From assembly GCF_014698115.1 (NCBI RefSeq), contig NZ_JACJSJ010000016.1, positions 1 through 64,000 of the forward strand: a stretch of DNA of 64,000 nt, in the 5' to 3' direction. The DNA is from Nostoc sp. FACHB-973 (GTDB lineage Bacteria > Cyanobacteriota > Cyanobacteriia > Cyanobacteriales > Nostocaceae). Both the position numbers and the translations under genes were made by a program. Within the stretch, counting starts at the first letter, position 1; every line of letters starts with the position of its first letter. Below the pieces are notes generated by a model, which saw only the letters and a program-made list of their open reading frames with translations, did no database searches and was not told the DNA's origin. Positions 34,664-44,213 of the stretch are shown here, in pieces.

Positions 34664-35881
34664 TTAGATGGGTTTTTCTAGCGGTTGAAGTAGAGATTTA
34701 TCGACGTAATTTAGGATTTTTGCGGCTCTGTTTTCCCAAGAGAATTGTTTTACAAATTCGATGCTATTTGGGTAACCTTCTATTTTTCGGGGATGAGTTT
34801 CTAGGACTCGCTTTAAACTTTCGGCAAATTTGCTGGGGTTATCTGGTTCACACCAAGCAGCTATGGCTTGGGTATTTTGGAACTCAATTAATGATGGAAT
34901 TTCTGTAGCAACGATGGGAGTCCCTGAGGCGAAATAGTCAAACAATTTTAAGGGAGATGTAAAAGTTGCGGCTTTTCCTGAACAATGGGGGTGAGCTAAA
35001 ACATCTGCTGCTTGTAACAAAGATGCTAATTCGTTCTGTAAGACATAACCCAAAAATTTAATGTTGTGAACTTGTTTTTCTTTGACTAATTGCTGATACG
35101 ATTCGACTTCTGTTGGTTTACCGCCTGCACAGGCAAATTGCACATTTGGCATTTCTTGAGCTACTTCAATTAATACATCAATACCTTTAAATTGCTGCAT
35201 AGCTCCTGCATAAACTACCAATTTTTGGCTTTCGTCTCGCAAGAGCTTTTGACGCCATTCTGCTGCTTTTTGTGGTTGTCGCTCCATAAATAAGCGATTA
35301 AAACCGTTGTGCAGCGTAATCACTTTTTCTGGCGGCATACCATTTTTAATCATGCTTTCGCGGATAGTTTCTACAACTGTGATGGTAATTTGTAACAGCG
35401 GATTGTTGACTATTTCTGGCTCAAATGGTTTTTCTTCGTGGTGGTGATGTTCGTAAATTGCTGGAATACCATTTTTAATAGCAGCTTTGATAAAATTCCA
35501 GTTGCGGCTGTGGACAATTTTGGTAGTTGGAAGTATGTGAAAGGGTAAATAATATTTGCAGGCGATGGTGTTAGAATCTGTGAATTTGCTGGGGAAATGG
35601 TCAATTGGCCAAGGCATCGGTAAAGGCGCAACTTTTAATTTGTCATGGAGGTTGTAATATTTAATTAGTTCGGTTGGTGTTTTTTTCGGTTGAAAAGGAC
35701 GCGCTAAATTAATTAGGTTACTGGGATTTATTTTTTTGTCCAGGTATACCAAAACTGCGGAATAACCCAAGTTGGCGGCGGCATTAGCAGCATTTGTAGA
35801 TTGGACTAAATGAGCCTCTGGCTGGGGCAGTTCTTCCCCAATGAAGTAAACATAGTGTTTTTTATTATTACCATTTTTCAT
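34664..35881 (-). CDS. GT4-family glycosyltransferase
   Basis: 405 residues when started at ATG 35881 (MKNGNNKKHYVYFIGEELPQP). An in-frame TTG at 35908 would add nine residues and overlap the ABC-exporter gene. GT-B features: HSRNWNFIKAAIKNGIPAIYEHHHHE in the N-terminal half; then VITLHNGFN, LVVYAGAMQQFKGIDVLIEVA, FACAGG, and SPLKLFDYFASGTPIVATEIPS, where the E-x7-E first glutamate is replaced by a Lys/Phe context, as in many GT4 subfamilies. Four bases separate its start from the exporter stop, so they are coupled. Sugar unknown. Confidence 0.87.
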   Translation of the reverse strand: MKNGNNKKHYVYFIGEELPQPEAHLVQSTNAANAAANLGYSAVLVYLDKKINPSNLINLARPFQPKKTPTELIKYYNLHDKLKVAPLPMPWPIDHFPSKFTDSNTIACKYYLPFHILPTTKIVHSRNWNFIKAAIKNGIPAIYEHHHHEEKPFEPEIVNNPLLQITITVVETIRESMIKNGMPPEKVITLHNGFNRLFMERQPQKAAEWRQKLLRDESQKLVVYAGAMQQFKGIDVLIEVAQEMPNVQFACAGGKPTEVESYQQLVKEKQVHNIKFLGYVLQNELASLLQAADVLAHPHCSGKAATFTSPLKLFDYFASGTPIVATEIPSLIEFQNTQAIAAWCEPDNPSKFAESLKRVLETHPRKIEGYPNSIEFVKQFSWENRAAKILNYVDKSLLQPLEKPI

Positions 35882-35885
35882 AATT

Positions 35886-38135
35886 TTAGGCTTTAATATT
35901 ATCCTCAAATTTTTCTAAGTTATCCAGCAGATATATAGCAGATTCATAACTTTCAGAAATAAATTGAATTTGTTCTTCGAGGCTGCATATCAAATTATCT
36001 GATAGAGAGCGGAGAGAGCTAATAATGAGATTCAAAGAAGTCCGAAATTCAACTGATATTTGATTAAAAGTTTGATAATGAATACTGATAACATTCTGAT
36101 TTTGGTCGGAAATTGAAAGGATTGGCCCCCTGATTTGCGAGTTAATAACGTCATCAAAAACATCAATGGTGTTGAGAATTCTCCAAGCTGATTTGTAAGA
36201 GTCTTCAATTAATTCTTGGCGTTCTTCGGCATCGTCTACCAAATCATCAAGTAATAAGCGCAAAAATCCAATCATCGAATTTAATTGGGTGCGAATTTCG
36301 TGGGAGATGCGGAGTAAGCTTTGATTTTGTTTGGCAACATTTTCAGGACGTTCAGCAAATTGCATTGAGTAGAGGCGTGAGTAGTAACCACCTTTTTGTA
36401 AAAGTTCTTCATGGGTTCCTACTTCTACTACTTGTCCTTGATCTAATACGGCAATTTGATTGGCTTTTTGGACTGTGGAAAGGCGGTGAGCAATTACTAA
36501 TGTGGTACGATCGCGGCTGAGTTCATCGAGTGCAGCTTGTACTAAGCGTTCGGAAACGGTGTCTAAAGCGCTGGTGGCTTCATCTAAAATCAAAATTTCG
36601 GGATTTTGCACTAATGCACGGGCGATCGCTAATCTTTGCCTTTGTCCGCCAGATAACATGACGCCGCGATCGCCAATTAAAGTGTCAAATCCCTGAGGCA
36701 ATTTGCTAATAAATTCATAAGCATTCGCCCGCTTGGTGGCTGTAATAATTTCATCATCAGTCGCCTCAGGGCACCCATAGGCGATGTTATTTTTTACTGA
36801 ATCATTAAAAAGAAAGGTATCTTGACTAACAATTCCCATGCGCCTACGCAGGGATACCACATCAAATTGCCGTAAATCGATGCCGTCAATAGTAATAGCA
36901 CCAGCGATCGGATCGTAAAATCTCGGCAAAAGATCTGCTATGGTCGATTTTCCAGCACCAGAACCGCCTACTAATGCTAAAGTCGTGCCACGCGGTAAAT
37001 ATAAATTTACATCCTTGAGGACTAACTTTTCATGACCAGGGTAAGCAAAGCACAGAGAATTAAAAGATACTCCCTCTTGTAATTTTGTGTAGGGAAGCTT
37101 ACCGTTGCCCATGAATGGCTTATCATCCAAACTTAAAAACTCATTTGCTACATCCACGCTGGCGGCGGTACTAGCAAAGTTGCTGCGAATAGTATTTAGC
37201 TGAGAAAGTAATGGTAATACTCGCAGCAACACTAATAAATATGTCAGAAGTACCGTAGAAAGCGAAGAAATTTCATTAGCAAAGAAAGTTTTACTCAAAA
37301 TTACAATCAGCAACAAAGCTGTAATACCCATCACCTCACCTATGGGTGTGATTGCTTCTGAGTTAACCTGAGATCGAAAATCTGCTAATTCGCGATCGCG
37401 GATTAATTTTTTAATCCGTTCGTATTCTTTTTCTTCATTTCCTGTGGCCTTGACTAACCGAATCCCGTTCAAAGTTTCCAGCACAGAAATTGAATATGCT
37501 TTCGACATCTCACTCAGCATCTTCCCAAAAATTTTAGAACGGGAAATAGCATACTGATTGACTAAGGTCACCAACGACAACAACAGCGTAGCCGCAATGG
37601 TTAACTGCCAAGAGATTGATAGCAATAAACCAACAAAAACTAAAATCGTGATTCCCAAAATAACTATTTTAACTGTACTACCTACAGCACTAGCAGCACG
37701 TCCAATTTCTCCACCAAGACGGTTGATTAAATCACCAACTTTCGTTTTTGCATAATAATCTATATCAATTTCTAGTAATAGTTTTAATCCTGATTCTCGC
37801 ATATCCGCTGTCAGCTTGCGAGTTAGAGAACTCGATGCTAATGCGCTAGCATAAGTAGCTAAATTTTTTAAAATAATTGTGAATATAATTGCCCCAGCCA
37901 TTACTCCTATCCGATAATTTTCTGGAGTATTATCAAATGGAGATATCATCCTTCTGAGGATGGGAGGCGCAGTAGTTAAATCTACTTCTTGTCCGACAAT
38001 TTTTAAAACTATCGGCACAATTAAAGCTGTGCTAATCCCATTAAATAAAGCTCCAGAAAATCCTAACAATATTGTCAGCAGAATCAAACCTGGATAGGGT
38101 TTTGCGAATCTTAGTAGTAGTTTTCTGGTAGACAT
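35886..38135 (-). CDS. MsbA/HepA-like ABC exporter with two C-terminal HisKA-like domains
   Basis: 749 residues. Residues 1-335 are six-helix exporter membrane domain. Residues 350-590 are the ATPase domain: Walker A GGSGAGKST (390-398), signature LSGGQ (494-498), Walker B ILILDEA (514-520) and H-loop His550. This would be a complete lipid- or polysaccharide-type half transporter (MsbA, HepA). It continues for 150 residues. At 600-665 (about 36141-36338) is a HisKA dimerisation/phosphoacceptor helix pair, LLRISHEIRTQLNSMIGF, with His612. At 683-747 (about 35895-36089) is a second copy, QISVEFRTSLNLII, with Val695 in place of the His. No HATPase_c domain follows. So it may be phosphorylated by a separate kinase, or use the helices for dimerisation only. 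It lies within a glycosyltransferase operon. Confidence 0.92.
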   Translation of the reverse strand: MSTRKLLLRFAKPYPGLILLTILLGFSGALFNGISTALIVPIVLKIVGQEVDLTTAPPILRRMISPFDNTPENYRIGVMAGAIIFTIILKNLATYASALASSSLTRKLTADMRESGLKLLLEIDIDYYAKTKVGDLINRLGGEIGRAASAVGSTVKIVILGITILVFVGLLLSISWQLTIAATLLLSLVTLVNQYAISRSKIFGKMLSEMSKAYSISVLETLNGIRLVKATGNEEKEYERIKKLIRDRELADFRSQVNSEAITPIGEVMGITALLLIVILSKTFFANEISSLSTVLLTYLLVLLRVLPLLSQLNTIRSNFASTAASVDVANEFLSLDDKPFMGNGKLPYTKLQEGVSFNSLCFAYPGHEKLVLKDVNLYLPRGTTLALVGGSGAGKSTIADLLPRFYDPIAGAITIDGIDLRQFDVVSLRRRMGIVSQDTFLFNDSVKNNIAYGCPEATDDEIITATKRANAYEFISKLPQGFDTLIGDRGVMLSGGQRQRLAIARALVQNPEILILDEATSALDTVSERLVQAALDELSRDRTTLVIAHRLSTVQKANQIAVLDQGQVVEVGTHEELLQKGGYYSRLYSMQFAERPENVAKQNQSLLRISHEIRTQLNSMIGFLRLLLDDLVDDAEERQELIEDSYKSAWRILNTIDVFDDVINSQIRGPILSISDQNQNVISIHYQTFNQISVEFRTSLNLIISSLRSLSDNLICSLEEQIQFISESYESAIYLLDNLEKFEDNIKA

Positions 38136-38157
38136 GGGGTATTTTAATTAATATGAT

Positions 38158-39324
38158 TCATAACTGGGCAATTACTGACTTGAGTGTAGAAGCCATAGCC
38201 TCTATACTATAGTGTTCTACACATCTTTGTCTTGCCTTAATACCTTGATCGTTTGCTGACTCTAAATTGTGAAAAATAAATTGAATTTTTTCAGCAAGTT
38301 GTTCGGGACAACCAGGCTCGACTAAATAACCAGTGTCACCTAAAATTTGGGGAATATCTCCAACGCTTGTTGATAATACAGGTTTAGCCATTGCCATACC
38401 ATCTGTCAACTTCAAGGGAAATTGAGCGCGGGTTTCTGGAGTATCTCGTTGTGGAACAACTACAATGTGAGCAGCCGCTACTAAATCAGGCATAACATCA
38501 GCTGGATAATTTGGTAATTTGATCATCCAGCGTCCCCATCGTTGTTGAAGTTGTTCATCATAATTATCATAAGGACTGCCACCGACAATCACCAGTTTTA
38601 AATCTGGCTGATTAATTTTATCCAGTGCTATGAGAACATCTTCTAAACCTTTATAAGGTCTTGGTGCGCCAGGAAACATTAAAATTCGATATTCAGATAA
38701 ACCATAACGACTTCTACTTTCTTCAGAATTGTATCGAGCAGGGTCAAATAAGGAGGTATCCTTACCGTTGGGAACATAGTGACCGCCAAAACGCTGCTGC
38801 AAAAAGTTAGTATGTACCGTTACTGCATTAGCTTGACTCACTAAACCTTCCATCCATTTCAAGTACAAAGGATGATTAGGTTTCCTCAAAACTCCATCTT
38901 TTTTAAGTAAATCTCTAGCTAGTTGTTTGAGTGTAGGACGATAACGCCATTCATCACCACCATACCAGCTAAGTTCCCAGTCATCTATATCTAAAATTAC
39001 TGGTATTTTGCTGTAGAGTTTATTTAATAGTGCAACACCAAAACTTGCTGGCTGAGGTTTGATTGCATAAATAATATCTCCATCAATATTTTTTAAAATT
39101 TGACGAATAGATTTCAAAAAACCTGGATAATTTGAGCCATTGACAGCATAAACTTGATCTTCAGAAGAAATTGCTTTGTATAACTCTTGACCAAATATAA
39201 AACCTAATATTTGCACTTCATACCCTAAGCTAATCAGGGCTTTTTTTAATAAAGATGCACGAATAAACCCATCGTTAGTTGATAAATTCCAGACCAGCAG
39301 TGATATCCTTAATTTTTCTCTCAT
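38158..39324 (-). CDS. GT4-family glycosyltransferase
   Basis: 388 residues from ATG 39324 (MREKLRISLLVWNL), with AGGTGG just upstream; a GTG two codons earlier is also possible. The N-terminal domain has the glycosyltransferase strand-loop pattern (NDGFIRASLLKKALISLGYEVQILGF) and DIIYAIKPQPASFG. The donor half has GGHYVPNGKDTSLFDP, RILMFPGAPRPYKGLEDVLIAL, LVIVGGSPYD and FPLKLTDGMAMAKPVLSTSVGDIPQ. In place of the usual E-x7-E it has Lys and Asp, seen in some GT4 branches. It is 22 bases upstream of the ABC exporter gene. Role: sugar transfer in the second polysaccharide cluster. Confidence 0.87.
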   Translation of the reverse strand: MREKLRISLLVWNLSTNDGFIRASLLKKALISLGYEVQILGFIFGQELYKAISSEDQVYAVNGSNYPGFLKSIRQILKNIDGDIIYAIKPQPASFGVALLNKLYSKIPVILDIDDWELSWYGGDEWRYRPTLKQLARDLLKKDGVLRKPNHPLYLKWMEGLVSQANAVTVHTNFLQQRFGGHYVPNGKDTSLFDPARYNSEESRSRYGLSEYRILMFPGAPRPYKGLEDVLIALDKINQPDLKLVIVGGSPYDNYDEQLQQRWGRWMIKLPNYPADVMPDLVAAAHIVVVPQRDTPETRAQFPLKLTDGMAMAKPVLSTSVGDIPQILGDTGYLVEPGCPEQLAEKIQFIFHNLESANDQGIKARQRCVEHYSIEAMASTLKSVIAQL

Positions 39325-39349
39325 TACCACCTGTTTTCCTATTTATAAG

Positions 39350-40192
39350 TTATTTCTTCCGCCAGGGATTTGTAATTTGATTCGGTAAAAATACTTTAGC
39401 CAATCTATCAAAAATCCTTGTGTACAAGGAACGAGTAATATTTTTAGCATACTGGGGTCGATAAGGATATGTACAGTGAAGGACTTTTATTTGATCCTCA
39501 ACGTTATAAGCATCCTGCCATTTACTGAGATAATTATAGGTAGGTGGTAGTATTTTCATGTGGGGGCGTACAGATGCGATCGCCGAAGCAAAAGCCCCTT
39601 GGTCTTTTAAAAGCAATTTATCTTGGTTATTTTTGACAATCTCAAAATAATATTGAAATTTATCAAAAAATACCTTGTTGATTTCTGTTTTCCTAAAAGC
39701 TATAAAACCGCCATTGTATTGCACGCTATCCGCTTGCAAAGGTAACCCTAAAGATTGCAGAATTGGCAAGACATTAGGCAAAAGTTCTTCTTGTTTACCA
39801 CGCAATAAATTTGTAGCTTTTGCAATAGAAGGTTGCACATCTTCAGTTAATAAGAAATCATATTCATCCATATACTCAAATACGTCGTTGATATCAGAAA
39901 GCAAGCAAATATCTGAATCTAGGTAAATAGTTCTATCAAATTCAGAAGCAGCATACAAAGCCAGTTTTGCTTGCCGTGATGCTAAAACAGTATTTTCATT
40001 CGTGGGGACAGGCTTTAAAATTACATTTTTGAAAGCCTTGAGCAAAGGATAGAGAACTGGTGGAACCTGGTCAATTAAAATAATTATTGGTTCCTGATGA
40101 AACTTTCTAACCGCAGCTAGGAAATGAATACAATCTTGAAAAGGGTAAAGTCCAGTTAAAATTGTAATAAATCCTCTAGTTTCTGTTGTCAT
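39350..40192 (-). CDS. Putative GT-A (DxD) glycosyltransferase
   Basis: 280 residues. The N-terminal nucleotide-sugar region (GFITILTGLYPFQDCIHFLAAVRKFHQEPIIILID) leads to the DxD in TIYLDSDICLLSDI, then YNGGFIAFRKTEI and a DQGAFASAI segment, which matches GT8-like/nucleotide-diphospho-sugar transferases. It differs from the three tandem paralogues at 30727-33640 but shares the fold. The C-terminus is basic (NPWRKK). It is the first gene of the minus-strand run, so the promoter should be in 40193-40584. Substrate unknown. Confidence 0.8.
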   Translation of the reverse strand: MTTETRGFITILTGLYPFQDCIHFLAAVRKFHQEPIIILIDQVPPVLYPLLKAFKNVILKPVPTNENTVLASRQAKLALYAASEFDRTIYLDSDICLLSDINDVFEYMDEYDFLLTEDVQPSIAKATNLLRGKQEELLPNVLPILQSLGLPLQADSVQYNGGFIAFRKTEINKVFFDKFQYYFEIVKNNQDKLLLKDQGAFASAIASVRPHMKILPPTYNYLSKWQDAYNVEDQIKVLHCTYPYRPQYAKNITRSLYTRIFDRLAKVFLPNQITNPWRKK

Positions 40193-40584
40193 AAATTCAA
40201 CTAATAATTATTTTGTAGGTAAGGATTCAGGCTATGTATCTAATTTCAGAAATTTGACTCTAGTTTTCGTTATAGCCAAATACGATAAAATATCAACTTG
40301 ATAATTTCTGATTTTTAAAAGCAAAAATAATAAAATAAATCTAACTTTGCATTTGTATATTTTCCCAGAGAAATTTTACTGATAAATTCATCAGAAGTTG
40401 ACTTTTTTTAAGTATAATTACCGTAAAAGCACGGTTGTATATTATCATAGTTAAAGTTGCATTAGAGCTATAATTAATCAAGTATAAATACTTGATATAG
40501 CTTGTGCAGGTAGCACTATTACTTACTTAAATGTAGGATTGCTACTCAATACTAAACATCTATGTTGTAAGGGAGACAGAGGTA
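40193..40584. promoter_or_regulatory. Divergent A/T-rich promoter region
   Basis: About 390 bases between the minus-strand polysaccharide operon and gloB on the plus strand. Very A/T rich. TATAATT near 40408 and an AAGTATAAATACTT palindrome near 40479-40492 are promoter-like or operator-like. Shine-Dalgarno AAGGGAGA precedes gloB at 40568-40575. No gene seen. Confidence 0.45.
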
Positions 40585-41385
40585 ATGCAAGTAATCCGTC
40601 TGGAAGCACTCTCAGACAACTATATATTTTTGTTACACGTAGACGCGGAGCGGCTTGTCGGCAGACATCGCCAACAAAACATCGCCGCTGTCGTCGATCC
40701 AGCGGAGGCTCAACCAGTATTAAAGAAACTGGCAGAACTAAAGGCTGATTTGGTAGCGATTTTCAACACCCACCATCATAACGATCATGTGGGTGGTAAT
40801 AAACGGTTGATGGAACAATTCCCCCAACTGATAGTTTATGGGGGAGCCGAGGATCGTGGTAGAATTCCCGGACAGCAGGTGTTTTTGCAACAAGGCGATC
40901 GCGTGCAGTTTGCAGACCGCATAGCTGAAGTTATCTTCGTTCCAGGACATACCCGCGCTCACATCGTTTACTACTTTCCCCCCGAAAAACCTGGTGAGAC
41001 AGGCGAATTATTTTGTGGCGATACCTTATTTTCTGGAGGTTGCGGTAAGTTATTTGAAGGAACGCCGACACAAATGGTAGATTCTTTAAGCAAAATTCGC
41101 TCTTTACCCGACGATACACGCGTCTGGTGTGCCCACGAATACACTTTAAAAAATTTGAAATTTGCTCTCAGTCTGGATAGCGACAACACAGACTTACAAA
41201 AGTACTTCGATCAAGTCCAGGCTTATCGGAATCGAGGAGAAGCCACCATACCCTCGCTGCTGGGAGTTGAGAAGCGCACCAATCCCTTTTTACGTTGGGA
41301 TCACCCGTCATTACAATCAGCTGTTAACAAGAGCGATCCAGTCCAAACCTTTGCACGGATACGGGAAATGAGAGATAACTTTTAG
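40585..41385 (+). CDS. gloB: Hydroxyacylglutathione hydrolase (glyoxalase II)
   Basis: A 266-residue metallo-beta-lactamase-fold enzyme, close to the usual 250-260. It hydrolyses S-D-lactoylglutathione to lactate and glutathione, the second step of methylglyoxal detoxification, in the cytoplasm. The metal motif [10 protein letters not shown] is at 62-70 (His63, His65, Asp67, His68). The second site lies in [13 protein letters not shown], then [13 protein letters not shown] with Asp, and [12 protein letters not shown], the HEYT element characteristic of GloB. The C-terminal glutathione-binding part ([12 protein letters not shown]) is present. ATG 40585 has a Shine-Dalgarno AAGGGAG. Monocistronic. 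Confidence 0.95.
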   Translation: MQVIRLEALSDNYIFLLHVDAERLVGRHRQQNIAAVVDPAEAQPVLKKLAELKADLVAIFNTHHHNDHVGGNKRLMEQFPQLIVYGGAEDRGRIPGQQVFLQQGDRVQFADRIAEVIFVPGHTRAHIVYYFPPEKPGETGELFCGDTLFSGGCGKLFEGTPTQMVDSLSKIRSLPDDTRVWCAHEYTLKNLKFALSLDSDNTDLQKYFDQVQAYRNRGEATIPSLLGVEKRTNPFLRWDHPSLQSAVNKSDPVQTFARIREMRDNF

Positions 41386-41628
41386 TTATTGGGGACTGGG
41401 GAATAGGAAATAAATAAGGAATACTTTCTCAATACCCAGCCAATATTCAATACCCAGTCCCTAATCCCTTCAACTTTCTAACTCGAATAGTTGCGATCGC
41501 CCCCTGCGTTTCGCTAGGATCTGTAAGCTTTAGGGTATAGGCGAAGCCGCTCTTAATACGGCACTGACATTGTGGAGTATTCTGGCGAAACCCAAATTAA
41601 TCATATCTTACAGGAAAAACGAAAAACG

Positions 41629-42087
41629 ATGGCGAAGCGCGTGCAGTTAGTTTTAAATAAGGATATCAGCAAGCTGGGCAAATCTGGCGACTTAGTGGAA
41701 GTAGCTCCTGGCTACGCTCGTAATTATCTGATTCCTCAGAAATTGGCAACCCATGCCACTCCTGGTATTCTCAAGCAAGTAGAACGCCGTCGGGAACAAG
41801 AACGTCAACGGCAATTAGAACTGAGACAACAAGCTCTTGAGCAAAAAGAATCTCTAGAAAAAGTTGGCAGCTTGACAATTCCCAAGCAAGTTGGTGAAAA
41901 CGAAGCTATTTTCGGTACAATTACCGCTCAAGATGTTGCAGACGCAATTAAGGCAGCCACCGGTCAAGAAGTAGATCGCCGTGGTATTACCATTCCCGAT
42001 ATTAACCATCTTGGTACTTATCAAGCTGAAATCAAGCTGTTCTCGGAAGTAACAGCGCAAATTGATATTCAAGTCGTGGCTAGTTAA
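41629..42087 (+). CDS. rplI: Large ribosomal subunit protein bL9
   Basis: 152 residues from ATG 41629 ([25 protein letters not shown]), preceded by AGGAAAAA; a longer frame from 41572 is not needed. bL9 sits at the base of the L1 stalk. The N-terminal RNA-binding domain with [13 protein letters not shown], the long basic connecting helix (about residues 45-78, [16 protein letters not shown]) and the C-terminal domain ([14 protein letters not shown]) are all present. rplI is next to dnaB in many bacteria, as here, where dnaB begins 157 bases downstream after a heptamer repeat block. Confidence 0.97.
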   Translation: MAKRVQLVLNKDISKLGKSGDLVEVAPGYARNYLIPQKLATHATPGILKQVERRREQERQRQLELRQQALEQKESLEKVGSLTIPKQVGENEAIFGTITAQDVADAIKAATGQEVDRRGITIPDINHLGTYQAEIKLFSEVTAQIDIQVVAS

Positions 42088-42092
42088 GTTAC

Positions 42093-42220
42093 GCGGGGGA
42101 TGAGGGGGATGAGGGAGATGAGGGAGATGAGGGGGATGAGGGAGAATAATTCTTAACTCCTAACTCAGCACTCAGAATTCCCTACTCCCTACTCCCTACT
42201 CCCCACTCCCTACTACCTTT
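42093..42220. repeat. Heptamer repeat block between rplI and dnaB
   Basis: Tandem GGGGGATGAGGGAGATGAGG units (42094-42143), then TAACTCC units (42152-42168), then CCCTACT units (42180-42216). The purine-rich first half is complementary to the pyrimidine-rich last part. Confidence 0.9.
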
Positions 42221-42244
42221 CATCTCAAAACTTAAAATCGTTTT

Positions 42245-44164
42245 ATGGCTGAAGAACTGAGTTTTAAAGGTGATGGTAGCGATCGCTTACCACCCCAAAA
42301 TATCGAGGCGGAAGAGGCGATTTTGGGTGGTATTTTGCTAGATCCAGAAGCGATTAGTCGAGTTAGCGATCGCCTGGTTCCCGAAGCTTTTTATATTAGC
42401 GCTCACAAAGATATTTATCAAGCAGCAATCAGGCTCCACGCACAAGGCAAACCCACAGACTTGCTCTCAGTTACAAGTTGGCTAACTGACCATGAAATAC
42501 TTGCGCGTATTGGTGGGAGAAATAAATTAGCAACTTTGGTAGACCGCACAGTGTCAGCTGTGAACATTGACGCCTTAGCAGGGTTAGTGATGGAAAAATA
42601 CCTGCGGCGAGAATTAATTAAAGCTGGCAATGAAATTGTGCATCTCGGTTATGAAACAGAAACCGAATTACCAATTGTTTTAGATAAAGCAGAACAGAAA
42701 ATTTTCGGCGTTACTCAAGAGCGTCCGCAATCAGGTTTAGTTCACATTTCTGATACTTTAATTAATAATTTCCAGGATATTGAAGATCGAAATCAAGGTA
42801 TTGCCTTACCTGGAATTCCCTGCGGTTTTTATGATTTAGACGCCCTGACGAGCGGCTTTCAGCGTTCCGATTTAATTATTGTCGCTGCTCGTCCTGCAAT
42901 GGGAAAGACAAGCTTTTCGATGAACATTGCACAATATATTGCCAATTACGAAATTACTATCAAGGGTGATAATAATATTGACCAGCGGAAAAAACTACCA
43001 GTTGCTGTTTTTAGTTTGGAAATGTCTAAAGAACAGCTGACACAACGTCTATTAGCCAGCGAGGCACAAATTGAAAGTAGTTATCTGCGGAGTGGACGCC
43101 TTAGCCAAACACAATGGGAACCTTTAAGCCGTGCTATTGGCACCCTTTCTGAGATGGCAATTTATATTGACGATACGCCCAATATTACTGTTACACAAAT
43201 GCGTAGTCAAGCAAGGCGACTGCAAGCAGAACAAGGAATATTGGGTTTGATTGTCATAGATTACTTGCAATTAATGGAAGGTGCAGGTGATAATCGCGTA
43301 CAAGAATTGTCAAAAATTACGCGTCAACTCAAAGGTTTAGCACGTGAATTATCTGTACCAGTTATTGCTTTATCTCAGTTGAGTCGGGGAGTGGAAGCAC
43401 GTACTAATAAACGCCCGATGTTGTCAGATTTGAGAGAATCTGGTTGTTTGACAGGTGATAGCTTAGTGACGTTAGCAGATAGTGGTGTACAAGTACCAAT
43501 TAAGGAATTAGTAGGTAAATGTGGTTTTGCTGTTTGGGCGGTAGATGAAGCTACCATGCTTATTAAAAAGGCAATTGTTAGTAATGTTTTTTCTACAGGG
43601 ATAAAGCCCGTATTTTTGTTAAAAACTCGTCTAGAACGTACAATTAGAGCAACTGCAAATCACAAGTTTTTAACAATTCATGGTTGGCATCGCCTTGACG
43701 ATTTAGAAATAGGTGATAGTCTTGCTTTGCCTAGATGCTTACCTAGTTCTTCTATGGAGACTATCAGTAATGCTGAAATTGCTTTGCCAGGACATTATGT
43801 GAGTCGAGAAAGAGATTCAATATTAGCTACTGTTGTAAAATCAGAGAAAATAAACTTCTTAGCTAAGAGCGATATTTACTGGGATGAAATTACTTCCATA
43901 GAGTATTGTGGGAAAGAGGAAGTTTACGATTTAACAGTTCCTAATTTGCATAATTTTATTGCAAATAACATCATTGTTCACAATTCAATTGAACAAGACG
44001 CGGATTTAGTAATCATGCTTTATAGGGATGAATACTACTCGCCAGATACTCCCGATCGCGGCATTGCAGAAGTGATAATAGCTAAACACCGTAACGGGCC
44101 TACAGGTACTGTGAAACTTTTATTCAATCCACAGTTTACCAAGTTTCAAAATCTTAAACTTTGA
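42245..44164 (+). CDS. dnaB: Replicative DNA helicase DnaB with a mini-intein
   Basis: 639 codons, of which 401-580 are an intein, leaving a spliced DnaB of 459 residues, the normal length. DnaB is the hexameric 5'-3' helicase of the replication fork. The N-terminal domain (about 12-115, PPQNIEAEEAILGGIL) binds primase. The RecA-like motor has Walker A ARPAMGKTSF (215-224), Walker B LIVIDYLQLM (335-344) and SQLSRGVE. The intein interrupts DLRESG/SIEQDADLV, the same site used by the well-known Synechocystis DnaB intein. The last 59 residues (SIEQDADLVIML...) complete the motor. ATG 42245 follows a repeat block and AAAATCG, with no strong Shine-Dalgarno. It is probably essential, so splicing must be efficient. 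Confidence 0.97.
   Translation: MAEELSFKGDGSDRLPPQNIEAEEAILGGILLDPEAISRVSDRLVPEAFYISAHKDIYQAAIRLHAQGKPTDLLSVTSWLTDHEILARIGGRNKLATLVDRTVSAVNIDALAGLVMEKYLRRELIKAGNEIVHLGYETETELPIVLDKAEQKIFGVTQERPQSGLVHISDTLINNFQDIEDRNQGIALPGIPCGFYDLDALTSGFQRSDLIIVAARPAMGKTSFSMNIAQYIANYEITIKGDNNIDQRKKLPVAVFSLEMSKEQLTQRLLASEAQIESSYLRSGRLSQTQWEPLSRAIGTLSEMAIYIDDTPNITVTQMRSQARRLQAEQGILGLIVIDYLQLMEGAGDNRVQELSKITRQLKGLARELSVPVIALSQLSRGVEARTNKRPMLSDLRESGCLTGDSLVTLADSGVQVPIKELVGKCGFAVWAVDEATMLIKKAIVSNVFSTGIKPVFLLKTRLERTIRATANHKFLTIHGWHRLDDLEIGDSLALPRCLPSSSMETISNAEIALPGHYVSRERDSILATVVKSEKINFLAKSDIYWDEITSIEYCGKEEVYDLTVPNLHNFIANNIIVHNSIEQDADLVIMLYRDEYYSPDTPDRGIAEVIIAKHRNGPTGTVKLLFNPQFTKFQNLKL
43445..43984 (+). other. DnaB mini-intein coding segment
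   Basis: 180 codons inside dnaB. The N-terminal splice block starts with Cys401 (CLTGDSLVTLADSG). Block B is RATANHKFLTIHGWHRL with the Thr-x-x-His-type ANHKF histidine. Block F is EEVYDLTVPNLHNFIANNII and block G ends in VHN, followed by the +1 serine of the C-extein. Full DnaB inteins carry a LAGLIDADG homing endonuclease and exceed 400 residues. Here only about 50 residues separate the block B end and block F, so there is no room for one. All residues needed for splicing (Cys1, block-B His, penultimate His, terminal Asn, Ser+1) are seen. Confidence 0.93.
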
Positions 44165-44213
44165 ATTGGGGACTGGGGACTGGGGACTGGGAAATAAATA
44201 TTGACGTACACGG

